Source: Paenibacillus polysaccharolyticus
GTDB taxonomy: Bacteria > Bacillota > Bacilli > Paenibacillales > Paenibacillaceae
Reading direction: 5' to 3'
Assembly: GCF_900102085.1 (NCBI RefSeq)
Contig: NZ_FMVM01000005.1
Location: 62,001 to 126,000 of the forward strand
DNA: 64,000 nt
In this document: positions 8,719 to 18,812 of the stretch, piece by piece
How positions within the stretch are numbered: the first letter of the stretch is position 1
Layout: each line of letters opens with the position of its first letter
Made by a program: the position numbers and the translations under genes
The notes under the pieces: model-generated
What the model was told of the DNA's origin: nothing
What the model saw: the letters and a program-made list of their open reading frames with translations, nothing else
Databases searched by the model: none

Positions 8719-9783
8719 CTAGATCATGACAGGCATCGGATCTTCTTTCAGTCGGTTCTCAACAACCCAGCTCTCCGAGTCGTTGAACAAATAGGCGCGG
8801 TGCACAAGCACACGAATCGTTTGCCCGATCTCTAGTGTCGTTTTCTCCAATGAGCGATAAGTGATGAGCTTATGTCCCTCCACCTCAACTTCAACCATCC
8901 ATTCACTACCGCGGAAGTGAAGATGTTTCACAATCCCTTTTTCCGTTGCAGACAACATCGTGAACTCGTTTTTGAGTCCAATCTCGATATACTCGGGTCT
9001 TATCAGCGCACGTGTATTGCCACCTTGCACCGCATGCTCGAAACCTTTCAGCTGAGAGGCATCCTCCACCACCGTGGACTCCCCAATAAAAGTCGCCACG
9101 AAAGGGGTCTGCGGATTTTTATAAATATCCCAAGGAGTACCCTTTTGCTCCAAACGGCCTTGGCTGATAATCATAATCTCATCTGCTACTTCAATGGCTT
9201 CATCCTGATCGTGAGTAACAAAGATGGACGTGATTCCTACCCGCTCGATCAACTCACGCAGCCATGAACGAAGCTCTTGACGGATCTTTGCATCAATGGC
9301 TGCAAACGGTTCGTCCAGAAGCAGTAACTGCGGCTCAGGCGCAAGCGCTCTGGCAAAGGCCACACGTTGACGCTGTCCACCTGACAACTGGTGCGGATAA
9401 CGCTGTTCGAAACCTTTCAGCCCAGTCAGCTCAACGAGTTCCATCACGCGATCACGAATCTGGGCTTTGGGTGTCTTTTTCACCTTGAGACCAAACGCAA
9501 TATTATCAAAAACACTCATATGTTTGAACAACGCATAGTTCTGAAATACAAATCCAATGCCTCGCTCTTGAGGCGGCAGATGATTCACGACTTTTCCGTG
9601 GAAGCGGATCTCGCCCGACCCTGGGCTTTCAAGCCCTGCGAGCATACGCAGAATCGACGTTTTCCCGCCTCCGCTGGGGCCGAGCAAACCGATCAGATGG
9701 CCTTTGGCGATATCGAACGAGACATCTTTTACCGCATGAAAATCACCAAAGTGTTTGTTCAGATCACGAACTTCTACATGCAT
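8719..9783 (-). CDS. cysA: Sulfate ABC transporter ATP-binding protein
   Basis: A 354-residue ABC ATPase with Walker A GPSGGGKTS, Q-loop QNYALFKHM, signature LSGGQRQR, Walker B LLLLDEPFAAID and the H-loop FVTHDQDEA. A C-terminal TOBE-like region of about 110 residues follows, as in CysA. It starts 1 base after the cysW stop, with a strong ribosome site (AAGGAAGTG) inside cysW, and energises sulfate or thiosulfate import through CysT/CysW. Confidence 0.92.
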   Translation of the reverse strand: MHVEVRDLNKHFGDFHAVKDVSFDIAKGHLIGLLGPSGGGKTSILRMLAGLESPGSGEIRFHGKVVNHLPPQERGIGFVFQNYALFKHMSVFDNIAFGLKVKKTPKAQIRDRVMELVELTGLKGFEQRYPHQLSGGQRQRVAFARALAPEPQLLLLDEPFAAIDAKIRQELRSWLRELIERVGITSIFVTHDQDEAIEVADEIMIISQGRLEQKGTPWDIYKNPQTPFVATFIGESTVVEDASQLKGFEHAVQGGNTRALIRPEYIEIGLKNEFTMLSATEKGIVKHLHFRGSEWMVEVEVEGHKLITYRSLEKTTLEIGQTIRVLVHRAYLFNDSESWVVENRLKEDPMPVMI

Positions 9784-9784
9784 C

Positions 9785-10582
9785 TCAATGCACTTCCTTT
9801 CGCTTCTTGGCCCATTCCATCAGGAGCAGCAGTCCTACGGAGAAGGTTACCAGCACCAATGCCACACCGTTTGCGGCTGACACGTTGAAATTCTCTACAT
9901 CCTGATATACCAGCGTTGTTGCTGTCTGCGTTTTATTCATAATATTACCCGACACGACCAATACCGCCCCGAATTCTCCGAGAGAGCGCGCTACCGTCAG
10001 AACCAGACCATAGACCACCGCCCAGCGAATGGAAGGCCATGTAACGCTCCAGAACGTTCTCCAGCCGTAGGCTCCAAGTGTGGAAGCCGCCTCTTCCTGC
10101 TGCGAACCTAGCTCCTGCAGGACTGGCATAACTTCCCTTACCATTAGCGGAAACGTAACGAACAACGTGGCAATAACCATGCCTGGAAAAGCGTACACCA
10201 CATTAAATCCGATGCCCTCAAAAAAACCTCCCATGATGCTGTTTGGTCCAAGCAACAAAACAATCATCAAACCGCCAATAACCGGCGATACCGCATAAGG
10301 TAAATCGACAATGCTGTTAAGCAGTCCTTTCACCCGATCACTCAGCCATCCTGCGCGGACCAGATAAATGGCCATCATGATGCCAAACAATGTATTTAAC
10401 AGAGTAACCACCAGAACGACCAGTCCTGTCATCATCAGTGCGTGAAGCGCCTCAGGACGCATAATGCCTTTAACAAAGCCGCCTGCACCATCCTCAAATG
10501 CGCCAATCAGAATCCGTCCAAGAGGAATGATCAACAGCAGTGTGAATACTACAAACGTAAGTCCGATTAAGAGTCTTCTCAT
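9785..10582 (-). CDS. cysW: Sulfate ABC transporter permease CysW
   Basis: A 265-residue inner-membrane permease with about six membrane segments. The cytoplasmic EAA loop reads EEAASTLGAYGWRTFWSVTW, followed by LGEFGAVLVVSGNI, characteristic of CysW. It forms the channel with CysT. The start ATG at 10582 overlaps the cysT stop by 4 bases, which indicates translational coupling. Confidence 0.92.
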   Translation of the reverse strand: MRRLLIGLTFVVFTLLLIIPLGRILIGAFEDGAGGFVKGIMRPEALHALMMTGLVVLVVTLLNTLFGIMMAIYLVRAGWLSDRVKGLLNSIVDLPYAVSPVIGGLMIVLLLGPNSIMGGFFEGIGFNVVYAFPGMVIATLFVTFPLMVREVMPVLQELGSQQEEAASTLGAYGWRTFWSVTWPSIRWAVVYGLVLTVARSLGEFGAVLVVSGNIMNKTQTATTLVYQDVENFNVSAANGVALVLVTFSVGLLLLMEWAKKRKEVH

Positions 10583-11394
10583 CTTCTTCTCCCCCGCATC
10601 TGTACCAGATTGATCAGCCAGAGGATCAGGAAGGAGAGCGTTAGTAGCAACACGGATACGGCAGCAGCCCCAGTCGGGTTATCACTTTCAATCTCACCAT
10701 AGATAAAAACAGAAGCGGTTAGTGTTCTGCCTGGAATATTACCGGCAACCAGTACAACCGCGCCAAATTCAGCGAGCGCTCTGGAAAAAGCCAACATTCC
10801 GCCGCTAATCATGCCAGGAGCCATAGATGGAAGAATGACCTGCATGAATGTACGTGCCTTGGAAGCACCCATCGTGTACGAAGCCTCTTCCTCGGAAGGA
10901 TCGATCTCTTCCAGCAAAGGCTGCACTGCCCGGATGACAAAAGGAAAGGTAACAAAGGTCATCGCAATCACAATTGCAGGCTGATGAAAAACAATTTCAA
11001 ACCCCATTGATTCAGCCAGTTTTCCGACAGCACTGATCGGGCCGAGCAACAGCATAATCATCAGACCGCCTACGGCTGTCGGCAACGCAAAAGGCAAATC
11101 GACGAGACTGTTAAGAAAGGATCTGCCAACGAATCGATATCTGGTTAACACCCAGGCAATCATGGTTCCTAAGACCACATTAATTATAGCGGCGACCACG
11201 GCCAGACGTACCGTTAACAGCACCGCCTTCCATGCGATCGGGTCCATGATGCTCTCAGCAAAATTGCTCCATCCTTCAGAAAAGGAATTGGCGTACACAC
11301 CGATGATTGGAAGTACAATGAGCACGATGAAATATAACAATACGGTACTGCGAAAACCCCAAGTCCATCCCTTGTGACGAAGAACGGTGTTCAT
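10579..11394 (-). CDS. cysT: Sulfate ABC transporter permease CysT
   Basis: A 271-residue permease, first gene of the operon. About six membrane segments, EAA loop EEASYTMGASKARTFMQVIL and the LAEFGAVVLVAGNIPGRT segment typical of CysT (CysU). It pairs with CysW. The ATG at 11394 follows GGGAGGGAACACAGTA. The operon is probably controlled by sulfur supply, but no regulator gene is in the window. Confidence 0.92.
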   Translation of the reverse strand: MNTVLRHKGWTWGFRSTVLLYFIVLIVLPIIGVYANSFSEGWSNFAESIMDPIAWKAVLLTVRLAVVAAIINVVLGTMIAWVLTRYRFVGRSFLNSLVDLPFALPTAVGGLMIMLLLGPISAVGKLAESMGFEIVFHQPAIVIAMTFVTFPFVIRAVQPLLEEIDPSEEEASYTMGASKARTFMQVILPSMAPGMISGGMLAFSRALAEFGAVVLVAGNIPGRTLTASVFIYGEIESDNPTGAAAVSVLLLTLSFLILWLINLVQMRGRRR

Positions 11395-11816
11395 TACTGT
11401 GTTCCCTCCCAGCCTCCGGCTTTAACTCCGGTCGGCAGTCTACCTGACTTCATACGACATTTTCCTGAGTTGGATAAGTTTACTTTATTATTATTCCCAT
11501 TAGTCTACTTGGTTTTTGCTTATCTGATACTTTACCAGTTTGCAGTGCTGATCGTCAATGCTTTTATTCGAACTATTTGATGCCTTGAATACACAAATTT
11601 CCCCATTTTTAATAAACGATTTCAGTACATTACATTGGCGAAATTCCGTTCAATGTAATCAAACATTTGTGTAGCCTTCATCCTTGTATACATCCTTTTG
11701 TAAATCGTTTATTTCTACCTGTAGAATCAATGAGGTTCGTTGAGCTTTGGGTGGTTAAGTTACCATCCGGGGAGTTAAAATTGAGGAGAGCCATTACAAC
11801 GCCAAGGAGGAAAGAC
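11395..11816. promoter_or_regulatory. Divergent promoter region, sulfate operon and YjbQ gene
   Basis: A 422-base gap between divergent genes. It holds a perfect 9-bp inverted repeat, ATTACATTG at 11629-11637 and CAATGTAAT at 11651-11659, separated by 13 bases, which could be an operator. On the minus strand TTGACG near 11555 followed by TAAAGT is a weak promoter candidate for cysT. No riboswitch was recognised. Confidence 0.4.
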
Positions 11817-12218
11817 ATGTTATACACAAAAAATATATCAACATTTGCAAGAGATGAAATGAAGGATATCACACGGGAAGTCAAACAAGTTGTACAAAGC
11901 AGCGGCGTGCAGAATGGCACCGTGCTCATTTATTGTCCACATACAACAGCTGGCATTGCTATTAATGAAAATGCGGACCCCGATGTTAAACATGATGTCT
12001 TGTTACGTCTCGATGAGGTGTACCCATGGGAGCACCCTCAGTATCGTCATGCCGAGGGCAATACGGCCTCTCACCTCAAATCAATAACTACCGGTCCATC
12101 ACAGACTGTCATCCTTCATGAAGGCAGACTGCTTCTCGGACGCTGGCAAGGGATCTATTTTTGCGAATTTGATGGACCGCGTAACCGGGAGTATTTTATT
12201 AAAATTATGGAAGGTTAA
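11817..12218 (+). CDS. YjbQ-family protein (UPF0047)
   Basis: A 133-residue protein of the YjbQ family, normal length. The family signature is clear: YCPHTTAGIAINENADPDV near residues 41-60, HAEGNTASHLK, and LGRWQGIYFCEFDGPRNR near the C-terminus. Members form trimers, bind metal and show weak thiamin-phosphate synthase activity; the physiological role is unknown. The start ATG at 11817 has AAGGAGGAAAG; the frame extends upstream to 11667 without a ribosome site. Confidence 0.9.
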   Translation: MLYTKNISTFARDEMKDITREVKQVVQSSGVQNGTVLIYCPHTTAGIAINENADPDVKHDVLLRLDEVYPWEHPQYRHAEGNTASHLKSITTGPSQTVILHEGRLLLGRWQGIYFCEFDGPRNREYFIKIMEG

Positions 12219-12246
12219 GTTCCATCTCCAAAAAAGACAAACACAA

Positions 12247-12285
12247 ACAGGCGCTCCACCCTGTACCGGGGTTAGGAACGCCTGT
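12247..12285 (+). terminator. Intrinsic terminator
   Basis: ACAGGCGCTCC / GGAACGCCTGT stem, then TCTTCATCTT. The T-run is weak. It lies between convergent genes and may serve both. Confidence 0.6.
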
Positions 12286-12394
12286 CTTCATCTTCAGCGT
12301 ATGAAAATAATATCTTTCGCATGATAACGTAATAAAGAGTTAATGTTATGATCAATCACCGCCTTGAAGTGTAGGGGCAGGCATAAGCGGCAAA

Positions 12395-12997
12395 TTATTG
12401 CACGCCAGGCTGCTGACCCAAGTTACGGCACAATACTTTCACATGAGACAACGCAGAGGATTCGATCTCCGCAAACGTTAAACGGTCTTGAATATGATAC
12501 GATATGAATCCGTGCATAGCCAAAAACAAAGTACGCGGCACATGCTGAATATCTTCTTCGGCACAGCCTTCTTCCTTCATATACTGCCGAATAATCGACG
12601 CAAACAGTTCGAAACAACGTCCCTGCTCCGTACGACAATAGGACAATAACTCCTCGTCCCGAATCATAAACATAATCTCGTATTGATACGGATTTTCCAG
12701 ACCAAATCGAATAAACTCCATCAGAATATGCTCCACTTTGTTCACGCCGCCTGCAACCGGCCTGACCATGGCTTGCAACAGTAGATGTCCCAGATGGTTG
12801 AAATCCTCTACCACGATCGCATAGAACAATTCTGCTTTTTCCTTAAAATGATAATACAGCGACCCATGACTATAGCCAAGATGCTGGCCGATGCTTCGCA
12901 TCGAAATGGCGCGGTATCCTTTGGTAATAAAAAGATGCCTCGCCGCCTCCAGTATCCGCTCCCTCGACAACTCCTGTTCGACTGCTCTTCTAGCCAT
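12395..12997 (-). CDS. TetR/AcrR-family transcriptional regulator
   Basis: A 200-residue TetR-type protein. The N-terminal HTH is complete (RERILEAARHLFITKGYRAI, then MRSIGQHLGYSHGSLYYHFK, about residues 10-55); the remaining 145 residues form the variable ligand domain. The ATG at 12997 follows GAAGGGGAATAAAAT inside the end of the YigZ gene, 6 bases after its stop, so the two are probably one transcript. The target is not evident. Confidence 0.88.
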   Translation of the reverse strand: MARRAVEQELSRERILEAARHLFITKGYRAISMRSIGQHLGYSHGSLYYHFKEKAELFYAIVVEDFNHLGHLLLQAMVRPVAGGVNKVEHILMEFIRFGLENPYQYEIMFMIRDEELLSYCRTEQGRCFELFASIIRQYMKEEGCAEEDIQHVPRTLFLAMHGFISYHIQDRLTFAEIESSALSHVKVLCRNLGQQPGVQ

Positions 12998-13002
12998 ATA
13001 TT

Positions 13003-13635
13003 TTATTCCCCTTCAATAAAATAAAGCCGCTGTCCCTCCGTGATCCGGGATTGCCCTTGCGTCAAATCCGTGATCCAGGCGATAAATGCCTCGGTTTCAC
13101 TATCCGGCGGAAGACACGTTAACGTAACTTTATCGGTGAAAGCCGTTTCACCTGTACGCACTTCCCGGCCCCTTAACTCATTTTCCACTTTCCCAAGCCA
13201 CGTATAATCCAGTTCGACAAATACTTCTCGATGCAACACTTTGGTAATGGCTTCACCTGCTTCAATCGCTGCCACAGCACCATCTGTATACGCACGAATA
13301 AGTCCACCAGCGCCAAGCATGATTCCCCCGAAGTATCTTGTAACAACAATCGCTACATTCTTTAATTGCTGATTCTTGATCACCTCAAGAATAGGTTTAC
13401 CCGCTGTACCACTCGGCTCCCCGTCATCGGACTGCTTCTGAATCTCATCCCGCTCGCCAATCATGTACGCCGAGCAGTTATGTGTCGCATTCCAATGCTT
13501 TTTCTTGATATCATCAATAAAAGCAATAGCTTCTTCCTCAGTTGAGACCGGCATAATATGACCGATAAACCGTGATTTTTTGATCACAATTTCCAGTTGT
13601 CCCGATCCTCGAACCGTTCGATAACGTTCAATCAT
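13003..13635 (-). CDS. YigZ/IMPACT-family protein
   Basis: A 210-residue protein of the YigZ (UPF0029/IMPACT) family, normal length from the start at 13635 (IERYRTVRGSGQLEIVIKKS). Diagnostic blocks are KKSRFIGHI, HWNATHNCSAY, DDGEPSGTAGKPI and VVTRYFGGIMLGAGGLIRAY. The family is linked to translation control in eukaryotes; the bacterial role is unclear. The frame is open to 13752, but upstream Met codons lack good ribosome sites. TetR gene follows. Confidence 0.9.
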   Translation of the reverse strand: MIERYRTVRGSGQLEIVIKKSRFIGHIMPVSTEEEAIAFIDDIKKKHWNATHNCSAYMIGERDEIQKQSDDGEPSGTAGKPILEVIKNQQLKNVAIVVTRYFGGIMLGAGGLIRAYTDGAVAAIEAGEAITKVLHREVFVELDYTWLGKVENELRGREVRTGETAFTDKVTLTCLPPDSETEAFIAWITDLTQGQSRITEGQRLYFIEGE

Positions 13636-13803
13636 TTCCAATCCAACTTTCCGTAAATCATCCATTTTACAAGAAAGCAGTTCCCCGCATATTGCGGATG
13701 AACTGCCTTGGTTAATGACACCCGGGAAACGATACCCTGCAAAAGCTCGCATTCCCGGATGAACTTAACAATCTTTATTTAACTATATGAGCGAAGCCAT
13801 GAA

Positions 13804-15159
13804 TTATTCAGACAGTCTCGCTTCGAGCGCTGCTTTCTCTTCTTCAAAGCCTGGTTTGCCCAGCAATGCGAACATATTTTTCTTGTATGCTTCCACGCCT
13901 GGTTGGTCAAATGGATTCACACCCAGCAAATATCCGCTGATGCCGCATGCTTTTTCAAAGAAGTATACCAGATATCCGAAGGAATATGGAGTCATATCTG
14001 GAATGTTCACAATCAGATTTGGAACTTGACCATCTGTATGTGCGAGCAATGTTCCTTGGAATGCTTTTTTGTTGACGAAATCCATCGTTTTTCCTTCCAG
14101 GAAGTTCAAACCGTCCAGATCGTCCGCATCAGCTTCAATGGAAATGTGCTCGGATACTTCTGCGACTTGAATAACGGTTTCGAAGATGTTCCGGCTACCT
14201 TCCTGAATGAATTGACCCATAGAGTGCAAGTCTGTGGAGAAATCTACGGATGCAGGATAGATCCCCTTGTAGTCTTTACCTTCGCTTTCACCAAAGAGCT
14301 GTTTCCACCACTCGGATACGAAGTGCAAGGAAGGCTCGTAGTTTACCAGAATCTCTGTTCCTTTGCCTTTACGATACAATGCGTTACGAACAGCGGCATA
14401 TTGATACGCTTCGTTCTCCGCTACATTCGGATTGCTGTACTCTTTGGAAGCATCAGCTGCACCTTGCATCATTTCTTCGATGTTGATCCCTGCTGTTGCG
14501 ATTGGCAACAAACCTACTGCCGTGAGTACGGAATAACGTCCACCTACATCATCCGGGATGATGAAAGATTCATAACCTTCTTCATTCGCCAGCTTTTTGA
14601 GTGCTCCGCGCTCTTTATCTGTTGTTGCGTAGATACGTTTGCGAGCTTCCTCTTTCCCGTATTTTTTCTCCAGAGCTGCACGGAAGATACGGAATGCAAT
14701 CGCTGGTTCAGTTGTTGTACCCGATTTAGAGATAACGTTCACGGAGAAGTCTTTACCTTCTACCAGATCCAGCAAGTGTGTCACATACGTAGAGCTGATG
14801 TTGTTACCTGCAAAATAAATCTCAGGAGTTTTGCGCTTGTCTTTCGGCAAATTGTTGTAGAAGGAATGTGTCAGCATTTCGATCGCTGCGCGTGCTCCCA
14901 GGTATGATCCACCGATACCGATCACGATCAGCACTTCGGAATCGCTTTGGATTTTAGCAGCCGCTTTTTGGATGCGGGCAAATTCTTCTTTGTCATATGC
15001 TGTCGGAAGGTCGATCCAACCGAGATAGTCGGAACCTGTTCCTGTACCATTATGAAGTTGCTCGTGAGCCAAGCGGATCGGTTCAGCGAAATAGTCTACT
15101 TCGTGCTGGTTTACGAATTGCAAAGCTGTACTATAGTCAAATGTCACTTTTTTTGCCAT
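13804..15159 (-). CDS. pgi: Glucose-6-phosphate isomerase
   Basis: A 451-residue phosphoglucose isomerase, the length typical of Firmicutes. It shows [41 protein letters not shown], the [17 protein letters not shown] loop and [15 protein letters not shown]. It interconverts glucose-6-phosphate and fructose-6-phosphate in the cytoplasm. The start has AGGAGGTTTTTGAGATC. A 334-codon frame opposite it is a codon-bias shadow. Together with transketolase downstream of this cluster it gives a central-carbon neighbourhood, though not one operon. Confidence 0.96.
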   Translation of the reverse strand: MAKKVTFDYSTALQFVNQHEVDYFAEPIRLAHEQLHNGTGTGSDYLGWIDLPTAYDKEEFARIQKAAAKIQSDSEVLIVIGIGGSYLGARAAIEMLTHSFYNNLPKDKRKTPEIYFAGNNISSTYVTHLLDLVEGKDFSVNVISKSGTTTEPAIAFRIFRAALEKKYGKEEARKRIYATTDKERGALKKLANEEGYESFIIPDDVGGRYSVLTAVGLLPIATAGINIEEMMQGAADASKEYSNPNVAENEAYQYAAVRNALYRKGKGTEILVNYEPSLHFVSEWWKQLFGESEGKDYKGIYPASVDFSTDLHSMGQFIQEGSRNIFETVIQVAEVSEHISIEADADDLDGLNFLEGKTMDFVNKKAFQGTLLAHTDGQVPNLIVNIPDMTPYSFGYLVYFFEKACGISGYLLGVNPFDQPGVEAYKKNMFALLGKPGFEEEKAALEARLSE

Positions 15160-15341
15160 GATCTCAAAAACCTCCTGATATCGGTATAATATTTCCGTTT
15201 TCCATGTTAAACAACTTGTCCTAAGGATACTTCAAATCCAACTTGCTGACAAGCTTATGCACGAACTTGGCTGTTAACATTCAAGAAGCAAAAAGGGCAA
15301 ATCGAATCCGCAACAATACGGTTCGAGTTCCCCTTCTTGTG

Positions 15342-15659
15342 TTATTCCGCCGGGTACGAGCAGACGTAGTCGGTAACGCTGCGTATCTCCAGTTTGAATT
15401 TGGATTCAGCAGGCACGTGGAATGTAGCTTGGCCTTGAATCTCTTGCCACTCTTCTTCACCAGGAAGCAATACTCTCAGATCGCCGGACAGAATCTCCAT
15501 AATTTCGCGGGAATCTGTGCCGAACTCATAGTTACCTGGAAGCATGATACCTAGCGTCACTTTGCTGCCATCCCCCAAAATAACCGTTCTACTGGTTACC
15601 TGGCCATCATAATATATGTTGGCCTTTTTCACTACACTGACTTGATCGAATTGTGACAT
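15342..15659 (-). CDS. ppnP: Pyrimidine/purine nucleoside phosphorylase (PpnP)
   Basis: A 105-residue single-domain cupin of the DUF1255/PpnP family. KANIYYDGQVTSRTV, LGIMLPGNYEFGTDSREIME and FHVPAESKFKL are characteristic. The family cleaves several nucleosides with phosphate to base and ribose-1-phosphate. The start ATG at 15659 has CAGGGGAG; a frame to 15746 adds a Cys-rich stretch without a ribosome site. Confidence 0.88.
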   Translation of the reverse strand: MSQFDQVSVVKKANIYYDGQVTSRTVILGDGSKVTLGIMLPGNYEFGTDSREIMEILSGDLRVLLPGEEEWQEIQGQATFHVPAESKFKLEIRSVTDYVCSYPAE

Positions 15660-15813
15660 GCGTACCCGCTCCCCTGAAGTTAATGAAAACAAAAGGCAAC
15701 ACAGATTAGGGCAGCCATGCCGCCCTTGACTCTGCGGAAATAACAACTGTCATGAGCCAGAAGCGCCGGAAGACGTTCGGCCCATGACAGACTGTTGAAG
15801 TATAAAGTTTTAA

Positions 15814-17856
15814 TTACAGCAATGCTTTTACGCGGCTAACTACGTTATCCACAGTAAAACCATACTCCTGGATTACACGGTCGCCAGGCGCGGAAGCACC
15901 GAATGTGCTGATTCCGAGAATGTCACCTTGATCTCCAACATATTTTTCCCAGCCCATTGGATAAGCCATTTCGATTGCCAGACGAGCTTTAACATCCGGA
16001 AGAAGAACCGACTCTTTGTAAGCTTTGTCTTGTTTCTCGAACAGATCCCAGCTAGGCATGCTGATTACGCGAACTTGAATCCCTTGCTCAGCAAGTGCAG
16101 CTTGAGCTTTAACAGCGAGCTGTACTTCAGAACCTGTCGCGATGATTTGTGCTACCGCTTTACCGTCTTTAGCATCGGACACCACATAAGCACCACGTTT
16201 AACGTTCTCACGTGCACCTTCTACAGTACCTTCGAGAATCGGCAAGTTTTGACGAGTCAGTACCAAGGCAACCGGGTTGCTCTTGTTCTCCAGCGCGTAA
16301 GCCCAAGCTGCAGAAGTTTCGTTACCGTCAGCTGGACGAATTACCGTCAGGTTCGGGATGATACGCAGGGAAGCCAATTGCTCGATCGGCTCGTGCGTAG
16401 GACCATCTTCACCAACAGCGATACTGTCGTGAGTCAGAACATACGTTACTGGCAGGCTCATCAGTGCAGCCAGACGAACAGCCGGACGCAGGTAGTCGGT
16501 AAATACGAAGAACGTACCGCCGAATACTTTCACGCCGCTATGCAATGCCATACCGTTCATCGCACCAGCCATACCGAATTCACGGATACCGAAGTAGATG
16601 TTACGGCCGGAATAGTCTTCCGGAGTGAAGTTTGTCAGGTTGTTCAAGTGCGTCATTGTGGAGCTTTCCAAGTCAGCAGAACCACCTGTCAAATGAGGCA
16701 CATTGTGTGCAAGACCGTTCAGAGCGTTACCGGAAGCTACACGCGTAGACAATGCTTTGTCTGTTGCCGCATATTTCGGCAGATCACGATCCCAGCCATC
16801 TGGAAGGTCACCGTTAATTGCTGTTTCGAACTGAGCAGCCAGTTCAGGGTATGCTTTTTTGTACTCAGCAAATTGTGCGTCCCATGCTTTGTTTGCAGCA
16901 ATACCTTTTTCTTTTACTTGAGCAAAGTGATCGCGAACTTCAACTGGTACGTGGAAGTTTTCTTCATATACCCATTTATAATATTCTTTAGTCAGTTTAG
17001 CTTCTTCTGCACCCAGTGGAGATCCGTGAGTACCGCCGTGGCCGCCTTTACCTTGTTTGTTCGGGCTACCGTAACCGATAACGGTTTTCACTTCGATCAA
17101 TGTAGGACGTGCTGTGTCTGCTTGACCTTCTTTGATTGCTTTTTCAATTGCAGGCAAATCGTTACCATCTTCAACACGCAATACTTGCCAGCCATACGCA
17201 TCGAAGCGTTTAGCGATGCTTTCGGAAGAAGACAGATCAAGTTTGCCATCCAGCGTAATGTCGTTGGAATCGAACAACATGATCAGTTTACCAAGGCCCA
17301 GACGTCCAGCCAGAGAAGCAGATTCATGAGATACGCCTTCCATCAGGTCGCCATCACCGCAGATTGCATATGTGTAGTGATCAACAACGTTAAATTGATC
17401 TTTGTTATAAGTCGCGCCCAGTTGAGCTTCAGCCATAGCCATACCAACTGCCATTGCAATACCTTGACCCAGTGGTCCGGTAGTTGCATCAACACCAGCT
17501 GTATGTCCGAATTCCGGGTGACCCGGAGTTTTGCTTCCCCATTGACGGAATTGTTTCAATTCTTCCATAGGAAGATCGTAGCCGCTCAGGTGCAGCAAGC
17601 TGTACAGCAACATGGAGCCATGTCCTGCGGACAGCACAAAGCGGTCCCGGTTAATCCAAGTCGGGTGGTCCGGGTTATGAGTCATCGTTTTTGCAAAAAG
17701 CTGGTACCCCATCGGAGCGGAGCCCATCGGCATACCCGGGTGTCCGGAATTTGCCTTCTCAATTGCATCAATCGCCAAAGTACGTACGGTTGTAATCGAC
17801 AGATTGTCGATTGTGGTGTTCTCGTCCTTTTGAATCGCTTCGTTCTTGTCAGTCAT
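15814..17856 (-). CDS. tkt: Transketolase
   Basis: A 680-residue transketolase. It shows [14 protein letters not shown] near the N-terminus, the ThDP/Mg motif [18 protein letters not shown], the [19 protein letters not shown] block and RQNLPILEG, so all three domains are complete. It transfers two-carbon units in the non-oxidative pentose phosphate pathway. The ATG at 17856 has GAGGAGGACAAACC. The 650-codon frame on the other strand is rejected as a shadow. Confidence 0.97.
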   Translation of the reverse strand: MTDKNEAIQKDENTTIDNLSITTVRTLAIDAIEKANSGHPGMPMGSAPMGYQLFAKTMTHNPDHPTWINRDRFVLSAGHGSMLLYSLLHLSGYDLPMEELKQFRQWGSKTPGHPEFGHTAGVDATTGPLGQGIAMAVGMAMAEAQLGATYNKDQFNVVDHYTYAICGDGDLMEGVSHESASLAGRLGLGKLIMLFDSNDITLDGKLDLSSSESIAKRFDAYGWQVLRVEDGNDLPAIEKAIKEGQADTARPTLIEVKTVIGYGSPNKQGKGGHGGTHGSPLGAEEAKLTKEYYKWVYEENFHVPVEVRDHFAQVKEKGIAANKAWDAQFAEYKKAYPELAAQFETAINGDLPDGWDRDLPKYAATDKALSTRVASGNALNGLAHNVPHLTGGSADLESSTMTHLNNLTNFTPEDYSGRNIYFGIREFGMAGAMNGMALHSGVKVFGGTFFVFTDYLRPAVRLAALMSLPVTYVLTHDSIAVGEDGPTHEPIEQLASLRIIPNLTVIRPADGNETSAAWAYALENKSNPVALVLTRQNLPILEGTVEGARENVKRGAYVVSDAKDGKAVAQIIATGSEVQLAVKAQAALAEQGIQVRVISMPSWDLFEKQDKAYKESVLLPDVKARLAIEMAYPMGWEKYVGDQGDILGISTFGASAPGDRVIQEYGFTVDNVVSRVKALL

Positions 17857-18226
17857 GGTTTGTCCTCCTCATGTCTTTAGATAAGTCGGGTGCGCAAGCG
17901 AGTCCCTCTCATCATACAAGCAAACCGCATAAACAATAAGTGAATCCGCTTGAATGTTTCATTTTGACTTATTCACTTTTGTATTGTATCACTTGCCGTG
18001 AAGCTTTTCCATAACCTTCTTTTAGAAAGTTACGGAAAATTCGGCTGATTCTCGCTAAACCTTGTTAATCCATCGGATGAAGTATAACCTTTAAGCTGAA
18101 AACCATACACTTTTTAGAGATTAACGTGAAATTTGCATCTTCTAGTCTGTATCTCTCGATTCGAGAGCAAGGTGAACGGTTTATTTTTCAGATAGTAGGT
18201 ATGCTTCATTCCAAGGAGGGCTTGTA
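17857..18226. promoter_or_regulatory. Divergent intergenic region, tkt and membrane protein gene
   Basis: A 370-base gap. TACAAT near 17985 on the minus strand is a possible -10 for tkt with a poor -35. A perfect 15-bp palindrome, CTCTCGATTCGAGAG, lies at 18153-18167, about 60 bases before the plus-strand start, and could be an operator or a short hairpin. Nothing else is recognised. Confidence 0.4.
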
Positions 18227-18706
18227 ATGTCAGATGCAGTGCGACACCCGTCTCGTTCGTTAAAATCATCATTACCCTTGTTTTCCGGGATCATAACCGG
18301 AATCGTCAGCGGCGTTTTTCTGGGACTGTTTCTCAAAGTGGTCCAAACATTAACTGACGAAAAGGTATACACCTTGCTACTTAACATTGATTTTGTACCT
18401 GGGCTTCCTCCGCGCCTGCCGGAATGGATCGAATTTTCCCTGCACCTTGCTGTATCTGTTATCATCGGGATTTTCTATATCTGGTGGATCAGACGTTCAG
18501 GCCGTCCAGTCAGTAAAGGAATACTTATTGGAGCCGCCTCTTCCCTGCTCTATCTCCCTTTGTCTCCGTTATCCCCACGTGTACCCGATCTGAATGACGC
18601 TGGTGCCATTTTCTATTGGGTCGTTGGCCATCTTCTCTTTGGTACTTTGTTAGGTCTATGCGGAAAATACATACACGCCAAAAAGCGGCACCCGGTTCAT
18701 CATTGA
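18227..18706 (+). CDS. Four-helix membrane protein of unknown function
   Basis: A 159-residue protein with about four hydrophobic segments (residues 16-40, 70-90, 98-115, 128-150) and short charged loops. It resembles small conserved membrane proteins of Bacillales (YqhR-like), but this is only a resemblance. The start ATG has AAGGAGGGCTTGTA. It stands alone between tkt (divergent) and purU (convergent). Confidence 0.7.
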   Translation: MSDAVRHPSRSLKSSLPLFSGIITGIVSGVFLGLFLKVVQTLTDEKVYTLLLNIDFVPGLPPRLPEWIEFSLHLAVSVIIGIFYIWWIRRSGRPVSKGILIGAASSLLYLPLSPLSPRVPDLNDAGAIFYWVVGHLLFGTLLGLCGKYIHAKKRHPVHH

Positions 18707-18812
18707 ACTGGGGCCGCTCGACTTATAGTGCAGCACTCTCTGAGTGACTGAGTCTACTTCTCTTGTGAGGTTACGGATCAACCTTGCACAGTATTAAAGC
18801 GTAAACTTAGAC

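Noticed and set aside
13903..14907. A 334-codon plus-strand frame opposite pgi
   Set aside because: Same reasoning: pgi is complete on the minus strand, and the antisense product has no recognisable feature and no ribosome site.
15928..17880. A 650-codon open frame on the plus strand opposite transketolase
   Set aside because: The minus-strand product is an unmistakable transketolase with complete motifs. The antisense product is Cys/His/Phe-rich without any domain, as expected from mirrored codon usage.
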